Made by a program: the position numbers and the translations under genes
Notes under the pieces: model-generated
What the model was told of the DNA's origin: nothing
The model's input: only the letters and a program-made list of their open reading frames with translations
Database searches by the model: none
DNA from: Tetraselmis striata
Lineage: Eukaryota > Chlorophyta > Chlorodendrophyceae > Chlorodendrales > Chlorodendraceae
DNA length: 64,000 nt
Direction: 5' to 3'
Assembly (NCBI GenBank): GCA_006384855.1
Contig: VCJN01002834.1
Coordinates: 218,732-282,731 of the forward strand
Part shown: one piece after another, positions 34,999-46,499 of the stretch
How the letters are laid out: each line of letters begins with the position of its first letter
Position numbering within the stretch: the first letter of the stretch is position 1

Positions 34999-37900
34999 AT
35001 GGTCGCAGGCTCTGATCCATCGCCGCTGCAAGTCGCTTTGGAGGGTTTGTACTCTGCATTGTTCAACACGGTCTGCACTTCTCAGCAAATCAGTCGGCAG
35101 TGGAGACTGAGAGGAGTCACCGGGGAGGCGGAAGAGCCGGCAGCATGGCGGAGTTCGAACCTGCCTCAGACCCGCCCTGGGGCAGGGCATGAGCGGCTTG
35201 CGTACCGTGCAGGGTATTGCGATCTGCTGGAGGAGGAGGTGCACGCGCTACGCCAGCAGATCGCCTTCCTGAAGGATGTGGCGGACGGGGCGCGGCCCAT
35301 CACCTCACCCCGTGCGTGCCTGGAGGTGGGCGGCGCCACTCCGGCCGCCAAGCTGGGCCCGCCGCGGGGACAAGACTCACCCCTGCAGGCAAGCAGGGTC
35401 CCCTGGCCCAGCACGCTCCCCCAAGATTCAGCCTCAACTGAGATTCTCCACCTCTGCTGATGCTGCCGCTCGAATGAAACTCCGGCGGCGCCATTCCTCC
35501 CGCCACCCAACCCCTACCTTACACACCGCCCGCAGCAGCTTGACTATGCACCCCGCGCCAGCAGGTGCACGGACAGCAGCAACGGGCGCACCCACCCACG
35601 CCGCCCACGGCCACACGCAACGAGATGAGCAATGGCGGCAGCGACGACATGGAATGGCTGGATGCGCCTGACACGGCGCAACAGGGGGAGGCAGCACAGG
35701 TGGCGACCCGGCATGCCACACCTTAACCCCCCCCCCCCCCCCCCCCCGGGGGGTGCTCTTCTCCTCCAAATTTCCGTCCCCCTGCCCTCACATAGTCCCC
35801 ATGTAGACTCCTGCGCCATGTACTTTATGTGCCTGGCGGTTGTCTGTGGCATCATGCGCATGTGTGCAATGCCCTGCCCCGGCATTATAAGGCAGCCTGC
35901 CTTGCCTCAATGGCCACTCAACTCGCTTCATTAAGCCCCGGCTGCCTATTGCGACCACTTTATCGGACAGGAGGAAGAGGACATGGATGCGGAGGAGTTG
36001 ATGTGCTCGACCTCACGCTCCAGCATGGTCGTCAATGAGCTAACGGGGCAGATCCAGCTATGCATGGCGGACGGCACGGAGGTGCTGCCAAGCGACAAGG
36101 TGACCAGCCGCGAGAAGATGGAAATTGTGACGGAGCGCCTGGGTGAGCGCCATCGCTGCGCTGCGCTGCTCCGCCCCCTGTCTCACCTATGCCCGCTTCC
36201 CCATCCCCTCTGCCTCACTTGCCCTGGAAAAGCCCATTCAGTACCGCCCACTAGTACGGGGCGGTGTACTCAAGACCGTCCTAGTGTGCGTGCCAACATG
36301 CAAATTACTGATGATTGCGATTTTTCATAACATGTGAAGCCCCGTAATTACAATTACGCTTACATATGTAATTAGTAGGGTACACGTACTCGAACCAGGT
36401 AGTCACTGCAAGCTGTACAAAATCGGCTTTCAAACGCCTTGCGCTGTTGGAAGCTTCGAAAGTATCCAATTTAAAGAAAGTTTAATGAGAAATAATTTGT
36501 GATCTATCCGTGACGAGTTCCGCACCACTGCCCAACTTTTGCATTTAGAGCAATAGCGTTTTGGGGGCCCAATCGAATCTCGTTCAAAATCGCTGAATCA
36601 CGACGTACCCAAGCGCCTATCAATGCGCAATGGCTGATTTCCTAGTCTGAAGCTTGCTCCACTGTCCCCCAAAATCGCGTTTACAACAAACGCAATTCCC
36701 CGAAAAGCACCTGTAGGACACTCTTGGATAAACCCGCCTAGTGCATCCCAGCACTTGCGCAAGCCCTGGCCCCCCCCCCCCCCCCCCTCTCCTTCTGCCC
36801 CCCGCCCCCAACACCCCTACCCCTACCCCCCCTAGCAACATTATTGCAACCTTGTCTCTCCTGCATCACCCCCTTCACATCTCCCTCACCTGACCTGTCG
36901 CGCTGTGAGGCCCCTTCTGAGCATGTACCGTCACCTCGCCTTGGCTTTGCAGCATATTCTCGTTTCCAACACCCCCCCCCCCCCCCCCCACACACACACC
37001 GTGAAAACTTGAAACACTATATTTGTCTAGACATACATCAGAATATATACACCACAAATGCCACACGGGACCTTCCAACTTGTTGCGGCAAAATAATTAA
37101 GTGTTTTTGACCCGCAAGCCCAATTTTAATTTTTGGGATACCCTGATATTTCTGCCGCCCTGTTCTTTCTTACCCCGACCTACCTCACGCCTCCTGCTCG
37201 CAGTGGAATGGTTTGAGGCGCGGCGGATGCGGCAGCTGCTGGTACAGTGGGGACAGGTCGTCCTGGACCGCGAGTCGCAGGAGACGATGGACCTGCTGCT
37301 GGTGCGCCGGTTCCAGAACAAGCTGAAGAAGAAGGTTGGGGCGCCCCTAGCCGCCTCCTCTGCTCCTCAGGCTGCCTGCTGCTGCTCACAGTGGCGGCAA
37401 GCGAGACGCTGCCCCTTCCCGCAATCCCAACACAGCAGGGGGGGGGGGGGGGGGGTAAACCCGGCGGGGGCTTACCCAATGCCTCTTGACACGGTCCGTA
37501 GGTGGTGTGGCGATGGTTTCTGCACCAGCAGGAAGAGGCGCGCATGCGGTACGCTGCCTACCCCTCCCACCCGACCAGTCAGCCGCACTGGGGTACGCCG
37601 CTATATATGCCTGTAACAAGGACGCTGCGACATGAAGGCTTGCAGGCACTGATGTAGTTGCCACAACGCTGCTGCCGTAGGACCAAGATGGAGCATGTGA
37701 CGCGCAAGCTGGGGCGAATTAAGCTGCTGCGCAGCATGGCCCGCTGGTGCGCGTTCACGGAGGCCATCCGCAAGTCGCGCATGGTGGTGCAGCACATGCT
37801 CCGCCGCCTGTCGTACTACACCGTGCGGGGAACCTTTAACGTTTGGTGGGGCAAGTGCCGGAAGAAGCAGCGCTACCTGTACCTCGTGGAGGTGAGTACT

Positions 37901-40900
37901 GGCAGCCTGGGCAGCCTGCATGCCTCCATGCATACGTGATAGGGTCAGGAACCAGCCCACACCCCATTGAAGCGTGGCATCATGATTTTGGCGCCCAGAA
38001 ATTCATGGCGCGCTGGCGGGGCAACACACTGGCCAACTTCTTCACGCTGTGGCACCGCCTGATGAAGATGGGCGTGCACTACCGCCTCGTGGTCCAGCGC
38101 TTTGAGCATCGCCGCGTGAGGTGGGCGTCCCTCTTGTCACTGCTCAGGCACCCTTTCCTCCGCTGCCATGATTTACCCCCCCCCCCCCCCCCCCCCCCCC
38201 CAGCCCCCCGGCGCCACTCCGCCTCCATTTTCTGGGACTTCATTGAACTGTGACCCCGGGAATGACTGCTTAGTACAGCCGCTTCTGCTTAGTACAGCCG
38301 CCCCTCTGCCTTAACAGCATGCAACTACATGCATGAATCGACACAGTTTGTGACAAGAAGCACACTACTGTATCTTTATCTACATGTTGGTCCCGCTTTT
38401 ATGAAGATAGCATGCATACTTGTCGCCAATTCACTTGTCTCCTGGTACGGGTGCAGACGCACATATGAGAGCCTTTAGTATAAGCCTCTAATTGGGCTTG
38501 CGTGCAACCTTGCATGAAACATTCGCAATACTTCCGGTAGAGTTTCGTCTGCATTTGACGTAGGGCAGGCCGTCTTCCAAAGTGCTCTTATTACCACGTG
38601 AGTACCCGCAGCGCAAGATGTGTATAGGTCAGCCTCAACCCCTCAACTCCCCCTCCCCCTTTCTGCCATGCAACATCCCCGCAGTGCTCTGTTCAAGGAG
38701 GGCTACTGTCACTGGCGGCAGATTGCGCAGCAAAGCATCTGCGAGCGCTCCCAGAGCAGCGCGCTGGAGGCGCTGCGCGCCTGCTCAGTGGACTCGTTCT
38801 TCCAGGGCTGGAACCGCAATAGCGCCGGCAGCAGCTATGACACCTGGTGCGGGGTTGAGATCGACCCGGAGACCAAGGCCGTGGTGCAGCTTGTGCTACC
38901 CGCCCGCGTGCTGGAGGTGCCCCCCCCCCCCCCCCCCCCCACCTCCCCCCTCCCCCCCTCCCCCCCCCATTCCATTTCTCCCTTGTCTCGTGAATCACAC
39001 CCCGGCTGGTTTCATGCGTGATTTGAGTGTTGAGTACTGGCTGCCAAGTGCCTGCGAGTGCCGGCGCAGTTATACAAACACTGCGCATAAGAACCCGCCC
39101 TGCCTGCCAGAGGTCAGCTGTAGACAAAACTATAGCAGATGTTTTCATATACTGCATGCAAGCCCGATCCCAGGATTATAGCTCCAAGCCTTCTATGCGA
39201 GTAGGCACCTGTACTATTGCTGAGTACTGATGTCCATGCTGATACCACCGCACTGCAGCGACTCCCTCCAGAGATCAGCCGCCTGGACAAGCTGACGTCG
39301 CTGTTCCTGGAGGGCAACTGCCTCAAAACGCTGCCAAGCGAAATTGGCGAGCTGAGCGCCCTGCAGTCCATCCGACTGAACAACAACCGCCTGACAATGC
39401 TGCCCAGCGAGATCGGGCGACTCGCAGCGCTTCACACCCTGGCAGCCGCTGGGAACGCCATCGGGGTATATGTTCCCGCTGCTCTCACTTCGGACGTGGG
39501 AGGTGCATGCAGAAGTGTGCATTCCAAACAAACACTATCTTGTTGCACAGGTGTTGCTGCACCGCCATACGAGCTACCTTACGGAGCTGCTACTGGTCCT
39601 GGTGATTATTCCTGGAGAACTGAATCAAACACTGCCCTTTGTATTGCGTCTACCACAGACGCTGCCCAACACCATCACCTCGCTGTCCAGCCTCAGCGTG
39701 CTCAACCTGCAGAACAACAAACTGGAGGCGCTGCCCGCAGCAGTGGGGCAGCTCACGGGGCTGCAGCATGTAGTGCTCAGCGGGAACCGCCTGGCTGATC
39801 TGCCGCCCAGCGTCGCGGGTCTGACCAACCTTGAGACCATGTGCGCAGCCCCTCCCCACACGCCAGCCAGAGCCCTGGATCGCACATGCACAACCTCATG
39901 TGTCGCCAACGCCCTCCAACCCATGCCATGTCCTCCGCTACCCTTCCATATTGCGAGACTCCATTCCATCTACGGGTTCCGACGCACCCATGAGAACCAC
40001 TGCCATAAGCCTCAAACTGACCTTGAGAACATTTGCTGCATTTCTGTTATAGTTACGTCTGCATTTGACCTCTGGCAGGCAGGGCGGGCTCTTACTTTCA
40101 GTGTTCTTTTCACCGCGCCCGCACCCGAAATTTTACAAAGAATAGCTCTCAAAAGGGTCACAATGATTGATCCTACATGCAATCCAGCCGCGTGCTGATC
40201 CGTCACTCAACTCGAGCACACACCTAGCCGGCGTGCTGTGTACTGGAGGCTCAGCGGTCTTCTCTGATGAACACTTCTGATCCACCCGCAGGTCGCTCAG
40301 CTCCAACATTCTCACGAGCGTGCCAGCGGCAATGTGGAAGCTGCCACGGCTCGCCAGCCTGAATCTGGCCGGCAACAAGCTGCGCAGCATCGGAGAGGAG
40401 ATTGAGATGGAGGCGCTTGCCGACCTGAACCTGGAGGACAATTTGCTGCACAGGCTGCCTGCGGCCATAGGAAACGTCACTGCCCTCAAGGTCAGCTGGC
40501 CTGCGGACAATCCTCGCATGCTGTGTCTTCTGGTCCACCATGAAAGCGTGCTGTGCTGCTTGCAGTAAGTGTTTCAGTGATTTTTTATTGTTGTGTGTCT
40601 ATTATTGATGTTGTGCACCCTTAATATGTTGCTGCCTGCCGCGCCACTGATAGGAACTCAACCTGACAATCAACCAGCTGACAGAGCTGCCGGATGAAAT
40701 CGCCGGCCTGTCGCTGCTCGAGTCGCTCAATGTCGCCAGCAACCGGCTGACCGCGCTGCCGCCCGGAATGGCGGCTCTGACGTCCTTGACGGCCCTCTAT
40801 GCTTACAGTGAGCCCAGTCGTGCCACGCCACCTGCATATCGTGACAAGTCCATGGCTGCAGGCGCCCATCCCCTTTTTGCCCCCAATATGGCCTCTGCAG

Positions 40901-43176
40901 CAATGCTTTCCTGTTGTTCCAGGCAGCATGCACACCAGGGTTGTGCGTACGTTGATTTGCAGCCAACTCGGCTTATTTGCGTTTAGTAACGACAGAACTG
41001 TTGTAAAGTTCTGTTTGACACTTACGTGGGAGGTTACATAGCGGACATGAGTGGGAAACTTGAGATTGACTCGGTCAACATTTGCAGGTTTCCCTGTCAT
41101 ATCATCGGTACGTGGCAGTGTAACGTTTACATGCTAAAAGTGAAGTGAACTTGCGGGCTTCATATGCATTCCGAAGTGAAGTTGGGGGGAACTGTGCTAG
41201 AGTTGGCATAGTTACGCAACCCCTCAGATTTGCGCGAATTCGGAGGGGCAATTCACTTCATGAAGGCGGCTTAATTAAGTTGATTATCGCAGCTTCACAA
41301 TACTTAAGCACACCCCTGACGCCCACTGCTAAACTTATATTTGACTATGTTTTCTGATAGTATTCATTGACTGGGCCTGATCTCGGTGCACCGCTGCTGC
41401 CCCTTGCTCCCCAGACAACACCATCAAGGCGGTACCGGCCGAAATTTTTGACCTTGCGCGCCTCGAGAAGCTCAGCTTGAGCACTAATGAGATTGTGGTA
41501 AGTCCAGATCTCGGTACCCCTGCGCTGTATCACCTCCTGCGTGCATCAAATTAATCCAACATCATGCCGGTCCTGATCTTCATGCCGTCCACAGAGTGGC
41601 TAGTGTTTTGCTGCGCTTGACTCGGCATTGTGCTTCTCGCCCCTGGAGAACAGGAGCTGCCGGAAGGGCAACTGGGGAAACTAGGGCTCATGCGTGTGCT
41701 GTCCCTCAACGAAAACAAGATTGAGTGGCTGCCGGGCGACATGTTTGCACACATGACCAACCTTGAGGTGCTCAAGCTCGCGGACAATAAGCTGAAGGAG
41801 GTACCGTGCGAGCTGGGGAGGCTGACCAACCTGCAGGTGATGCCACCAGATTCTGCGTCTTGGTGCTGAGGTATTTTCTTCTCTGAGGCCATGCGCTGTG
41901 CATCGGCACTGCATGCATAGCACAGCCAGACAGGTGATGTCGTTGCCGCAGTCCAAACAATGACAACATTGTGATTCTCTTGGCCGTTGGCAACATAAAC
42001 CCCCACGCCCCCTCCCCCCCCCCCCCCCCCCCCCCCCCCCGCCCTTCCCTAATATGGCAGAATCGCGACAGTGCCAACTACAGTCATTGTTGTGCCTGTC
42101 GTACTTGTCTCCGACATCCACCTTGTACTCGCTTAAACATTACTCTTATCTGAAACGGGGTTGCCCTTGGCATCCTATAGGAGCTGTCACTGGATGGGAA
42201 CGATATCAAGGAGCTGCCAGAGGAGGTGAGCCAGATGGCCGGCATCTGCGAAATCTCCATGGACGAGAACCCCATCCCTGGCGACGTGACAGCGGCTCTG
42301 ACGGCGCCGCACGCTGACAAGGAGCCCTTGCCGCGGCGCACGAGGCGGAGGGGCGGCAGGAAGGAGCACGCGCGTGCCAGGCCCAAGGACGGGATGCAGA
42401 CATGGGCGCCCGGAAGCTCGACGCCGCGGCTGACGCGACGGCAGAGTGACACCGACATGCAGGCACTCCTTGACAACTCTGAGCCTGCCTGGCAGGAGTC
42501 GCCTGCCTCCAAGATGAGCTTCAGCACCATCGACGGCCGCGACGGCGCCGGGTTTTTCCATCCAAGTCCGAGTGGACATGTGCGTGCCGAAGAGGGCGGA
42601 GGGGTCGGGGGTGGCGACGCATTTGCGCCTCGTTTCCTCTCCCGGGCCATGAGCTCTATCGTGAGCGACCGTTCCCACTCGCGCCGCTTTGCCTCCAGCA
42701 CCATCCCACCTGAACATGACAGTGACGTGCACGAGGAGTTGGCGGCACTGCCCCTGCGACGTGCCTCGCAACATGACCGTCAGATGAACGCGTACCAGGA
42801 CAGCCCTGAGGCCGCGGCATTGCCCCAGTTCTTTGATTCTGCTGCACCGGCGCCTGTCGACTTTTTCGGTGTGGCCAAGCCTCAGACACCCGAGGAGCAG
42901 CCTCCATCGGCGCTCAGCTTCTTCGGGGTCGGCCAGCCTTTCGTCATGCCCTCCTCGCCCTCCTCAGCGTCGGCTACTCCCGCGGCGGCCCAGGGCTTCC
43001 GCTTTGGCGTGCCCTCGGGCGAGTCCGGGGCCTTCCGCTTTGGTCTCCCCTTAGCGCCAGTGAGCGCACAGCAGGTGCTACTGCATCCGCCACCGACACC
43101 GCCAACGACCGATAGCGGCGCAATTCATGACTACTTTGGCTCCCCCGCCATCAGCAATCCGCTGTACCAATCCTAG
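34999..43176 (+). CDS. Multi-exon protein: Sfi1-like helical region, LRR domain and FG-containing tail
   Basis: Confident exons: 35971-36142, 37204-37334, 37502-37548, 37681-37891, 37999-38115, 38685-38916, 39259-39465, 39659-39840, 40292-40490, 40654-40807, 41415-41497, 41654-41836, 42181-43176 (stop TAG). Phases agree except at 38,115 to 38,685, where a short exon near 38,204-38,247 (ASIFWDFIEL) fits the downstream phase but not the upstream one; the adjacent poly-C length may be wrong. The start is provisional: ATG 34,999 opens a coiled-coil exon to ~35,325 (LLEEEVHALRQQIAFLKD). The helical part repeats W/F patterns (FNVWWGKCRKKQ, LANFFTLWHRLMK) like Sfi1 centrin-binding repeats. At least ten LPxEIGxLxxLxxLxLxxN repeats follow. 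The tail carries DFFGV, SFFGV and FRFG motifs. It is perhaps a basal-body or cytoskeletal scaffold (inference). Confidence 0.82.
38446..38610 (+). mobile_element. Intronic TIR element, copy D
   Basis: Begins TACGGGTGCAGACGC and ends near GAGTACCC. It shares GGCTTGCGTGCAACCT, TCTGCATTTGAC, GCAGGC and GCTCTTAT with copies A and F in order. It lies in the intron before the 38,685 exon of the LRR/Sfi1-like gene. Confidence 0.65.
39053..39213 (-). mobile_element. Intronic TIR element, copy E (reverse orientation)
   Basis: GAGTGCCGGCGC...GCATAAGAACCCGCCCTGCC...GGCACCTGTA matches the reverse complement of copy A. The direct string TGAGTACTG occurs on both sides (~39,030 and ~39,222) and could be a target duplication. 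It lies in the 38,917-39,258 intron. Confidence 0.68.
39971..40128 (+). mobile_element. Intronic TIR element, copy F
   Basis: Starts TACGGGTTCCGACGCACCC and ends GCGCCCGCACCC. It shares TTATAGTTACGTCTGCATTT, GACCTCTGGCAGGCAGGGC and GGGCTCTTA with copies A and C. It lies in the 39,841-40,291 intron. Confidence 0.7.
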
Positions 43177-43639
43177 CTTGCGTGCAACTGCAACAGCACC
43201 CATTAAGCGACGCGGCCGGTGCGCTTCACGCCGCGACGGGACACCGGGTAGCACATTATGCCAGGACCTGAGCACGCTCAAGTCAGCCTCGTCTCTGTGA
43301 CGGCGGACTCTCCTTACGCTGCCACTTTTTCCACTGCACATTTCTAGCGAGGTTCAGTAGAGCGCGCGCAGACTGTTTGATCTGGACGTCCATGTTGCTC
43401 AACCCCGCCCCCCTCCCCCCCCCCCCCCCCCCTCCGCCTTGTTTAGACACGCTTTTCTTTCCACCTAACAGCAATAATGCAGCAGGCTTTATAATTGGCA
43501 CTCCAGAGTAGTACCAGGTAGTGTATTCGCGTTCCCTGGTAGTACCTGAGTAGTGTATTGCTGGCGTTCGTGGTGTGAATTACAAGAAGGGCAGTAACAA
43601 ATTCACCTACTGCTAAATGTAGTACGAGAAAATCAATAC

Positions 43640-43715
43640 GTAGTGCGCTTTTGTGAAAGCCCTTATTTATTATGTAATTTATTACATATTAAGGGCTTTC
43701 ACAAAAGCGCACTAC
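43640..43715. repeat. Perfect inverted repeat, 26-bp arms
   Basis: Left arm 43,640-43,665 starts GTAGTGCGCTTTTGTGAAAG; right arm 43,690-43,715 is its exact reverse complement. The 24-bp A/T-rich spacer is itself nearly self-complementary (ATGTAA...TTACAT), so almost the entire 76 bp can form one stem. It lies 464 bp after the LRR/Sfi1-like stop codon. It could be a foldback element or a hairpin RNA. Confidence 0.85.
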
Positions 43716-43764
43716 AACCAGAACTACCAGCAACTATGAAAGGTTGCCAGTAATAAATAGAAAG

Positions 43765-43885
43765 CGTCGCCTACCCAGGGCTTTCCGTAACTGGATTGCT
43801 GCCTAAACGACCGTCGTAGAGACGCTGCAAGGGTTTCACTGGTGCCAGTCCTGTCCCGGGGGCGAAAAACAAAAATAGAAAATCA
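43765..43885 (+). repeat. Dispersed repeat R3, copy 3
   Basis: CCAGGGCTTTCCGTAACTGG, ATTGCTGCCTAAACG, GTAGAGACGCTGCAAGGGTT and CCCGGGGGCGAAAAACAAAA appear in order, matching 20,850-20,955 inverted and 33,795-33,950 direct. Confidence 0.75.
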
Positions 43886-44099
43886 ATACATGACGTTTGT
43901 GGAAATACGTCATGTCTGCCCTGGGAAATACGAGGAAACTTGGGAGGTGAAAGAGCGATGCGTCGACTGTTAGAGATTGTTGCCGGGTGTACTATTGCTT
44001 TTCGCATTCGCATTGCTTTTTGCTTTCCGGCCATCCCAATCCTAATAATCCCAGAAAACTGCTAGAGGTCTCAAATTAATGGGTGCAACATTACAAATA

Positions 44100-44560
44100 C
44101 TAATCCTGCGGCGGGCTGCGCGGGTGCCGCACGGGCTGCGTGCGCGGCTGCGGCGGGCGACTTGCGCGGCCTTCTGCGGGCAGCCTGCGCGCCTGGCAGT
44201 CGCGTGCGGGATCAGCTGTTCAAAGACGCGCAAGTACGGTACCTGAAAAGTGGGTAGGCCGGGGGGGGGGGGGGGGGGCGGGCATCTGGCTAACCCTCTC
44301 GGGAGACACCGGGCGACGACGAGCATGGACGATGCTCGGGATGCGCGGCCGGGAGCGGGCCGCGTGGGCTGCGGCGGGCTGCGCGGGTGCCGCGCGGGGG
44401 GCCGCACCGGCCTGCGCGGCTGCGGCGGGCTGCCTGCGCGGGAAAGCTAGACCGCGGCGATGCTGCGGGGGCTGCGGCGGGCCGCGCGGGCTGCGGCGGG
44501 CTCGACCGCCTCCCCCATTGCTTACGCTTGTGTTACACCAGCGTTACACCGCGCCGCCGC
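44100..44560. repeat. GC-rich degenerate tandem repeat
   Basis: About 460 bp of imperfect units built from GCGGCGGGCTGCGCGGGTGCC and GCTGCGGCGGGC, interrupted by a poly-G run (44,262-44,278). The arginine/alanine ORFs here are products of the repeat. Confidence 0.6.
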
Positions 44561-44649
44561 TGCAACCGGCGTGTCGGGCCAGCGCGACCCACGCAGGCAA
44601 GGGCAAGGGCACGGCCAACCAGCACCTGCCCGGCCGAGGCTGAGGACAT

Positions 44650-46126
44650 GCCAAGTTCCGTATGCAAGGACCCCGCTATCGACGGCCGCCCGGCAGGGAG
44701 GCACCGCTCCTTCTTCGTCCGCGTCGCGTCCTCACGGGAGGCCCACTTGTGCGTGCGGTGGTTTCTCGACAACTAGCAGTTTTTCCTACAGGCGCAATAC
44801 ATCTGGAGTCTTCACGTTAGCGGCGCAGCGTTCGCCCCGGTCTACACTGCCAGCAAACTGTACATGGACAACGCTATCGCTCGCGTTGGGCAAGAGGGGA
44901 CGCGATTATTGCACATGATTGCACAACGTAGGATGATGACCTACGTTGCCAAATGGTTCCTTCTCGCCGACCAGCGTGAGGACAACGGACCCGACGACGC
45001 ATGCTACCTACACACCCTCTTGCATGCAACCCTCACCCCCGAGGCTAGCTTGGGCACCATGTCCATCGTCTATGACCGAGCACGCAGCCAACACCGGGCC
45101 TCATCGCTCCTGCCGTGACGCACTGTCTGGATAGAGCTGCGCACATATTGGCTGGCCATGCTCCCCACCCCCCCCCCCCCCCCCTGTGTGACTCCTCCTA
45201 CTACGAGCCGCGCCAGAGCACCGCCCTTGTTGCTCTGACTCGTGGCCCCCGCCATGCCCCAGCCCCTCCCGCACCGCACCTAGAGTTCTTCAAGCAGGTC
45301 CGCGCCGCTCACTCCCTAAACCCCCCCCCCCCCCCCCCCTAGAGTTCTTCAAGCAGGTCCGCGCCGCTCACTCCCTACCCCCGCCCCCCCCCCCCCCAGC
45401 CAGCCTATGCCCACTAGCACACATATCCCCCTCCCCCCCCCCACCCACCCTCCCCTCCCCCATCCTTTCTCCCACTCAGCAAACCTATACTCAACCCTAT
45501 GCCCCTTGCGGCGCCTTCACCCCCCTCCCCACCATCACACCCCCTCCCAATTCGGCACTCCCTCCGAACAAGGACCAGCGCAACACAGCAGCGCCGCAAC
45601 ATGCGCCTAGACGATGCGTTCTCCCCGTGCGCACGCCACCTCCCCGGGAGGCAGCAGGGATCCCCGGTGGCGGCCAGTCCACCGCGGCTCCGCTAGAGCC
45701 TCGTCCTCACGACACCACCACACCACGGACAACACCACCCTCCACCGCTCAAACGCATGCACGCTGACCTCGCCCCCGCCGATCCGGATATTACCTTGGA
45801 GGATGTCCTAGCGGCCGGCATGCCGCCCTTTGGTGCTAGCGCAGCTGCGCCCTCGCCGTTCGGCCCGAGCCACCAGTCTCCACCTCACTTCACCCCCCCC
45901 CCCCCCCGCCCAAGCTCAAACAGACCCGACTTCAGAGTTCCAGATGTTGGGGGGCATGTTGCCGGAGATCCAGGAGCAAACGGCCGCCCAGAAAGTTGTT
46001 GTAGCGTTGCTGTGCGACGCGATGGCGGAGAGGCGCCGTGAGACCTCCCACCTCAACAATGTCGTCACCGGACTCCCTCCCTCTGAGGTGCCCAAGGCCC
46101 TTGTTGCCCCCGGAGCCTCCGAATAA
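44650..46126 (+). pseudogene. Unassigned gene with in-frame stop and poly-C interruptions
   Basis: Plus-strand coding-like pieces follow each other. From 44,648 (MPSSVCKDPAIDGRP...) the frame meets a TAG at 44,774, then continues in the same frame (QFFLQAQYIWSLHVSGAAF...) to a stop at 45,118. The 44,864-45,118 part is Met/Leu-rich and helical. A further ORF at 45,757-46,126 (HADLAPADPDITLEDVLAAG, then a frame change at the 45,893 poly-C, then GGMLPEIQEQTAAQKVVVAL) ends in TAA. A TTTTTCCTACAG before GCGCAATAC could be a splice acceptor that removes the TAG. I recognise no family. A 40-bp string is duplicated in the middle (see finding). Confidence 0.4.
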
Positions 46127-46499
46127 CTTCGTGGAGTCTACATGGACGATGGCGGCCCGCAGGTCGACCCCCCCCCCCCCCCCACCCTAGCCCTACGACA
46201 TCGCCCCCGGCGAGCACGAGGGGAGCACAGTGCCGTAACCTTCACGCCACCCACAACCCCGCCCACACCGGTGCGGCACAGTCTACGTCGCGGACAGCGG
46301 CAACGCGCAAATCATGCGTACCCACCTACTCAAGTGCCGCATAGACGCGCACGACAACCCCCGCCAGTTACCATCCCCCCTCCCCCGCCAGCTCGCCCCC
46401 CCCCCCCCCCCCCCCCCCGCCCTCCGGCTGAACCCGGTGGCGCCCCTCTAGATCTTGATCCCTTGCGAAGGTTGTGTGAGCTCCAGAAAGTGCCGGCGG

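Noticed and set aside
38620-39021. 133-aa ORF ending in polyproline
   Set aside because: Its first part is the real 38,685-38,916 exon; the polyproline is the following intron's poly-C.
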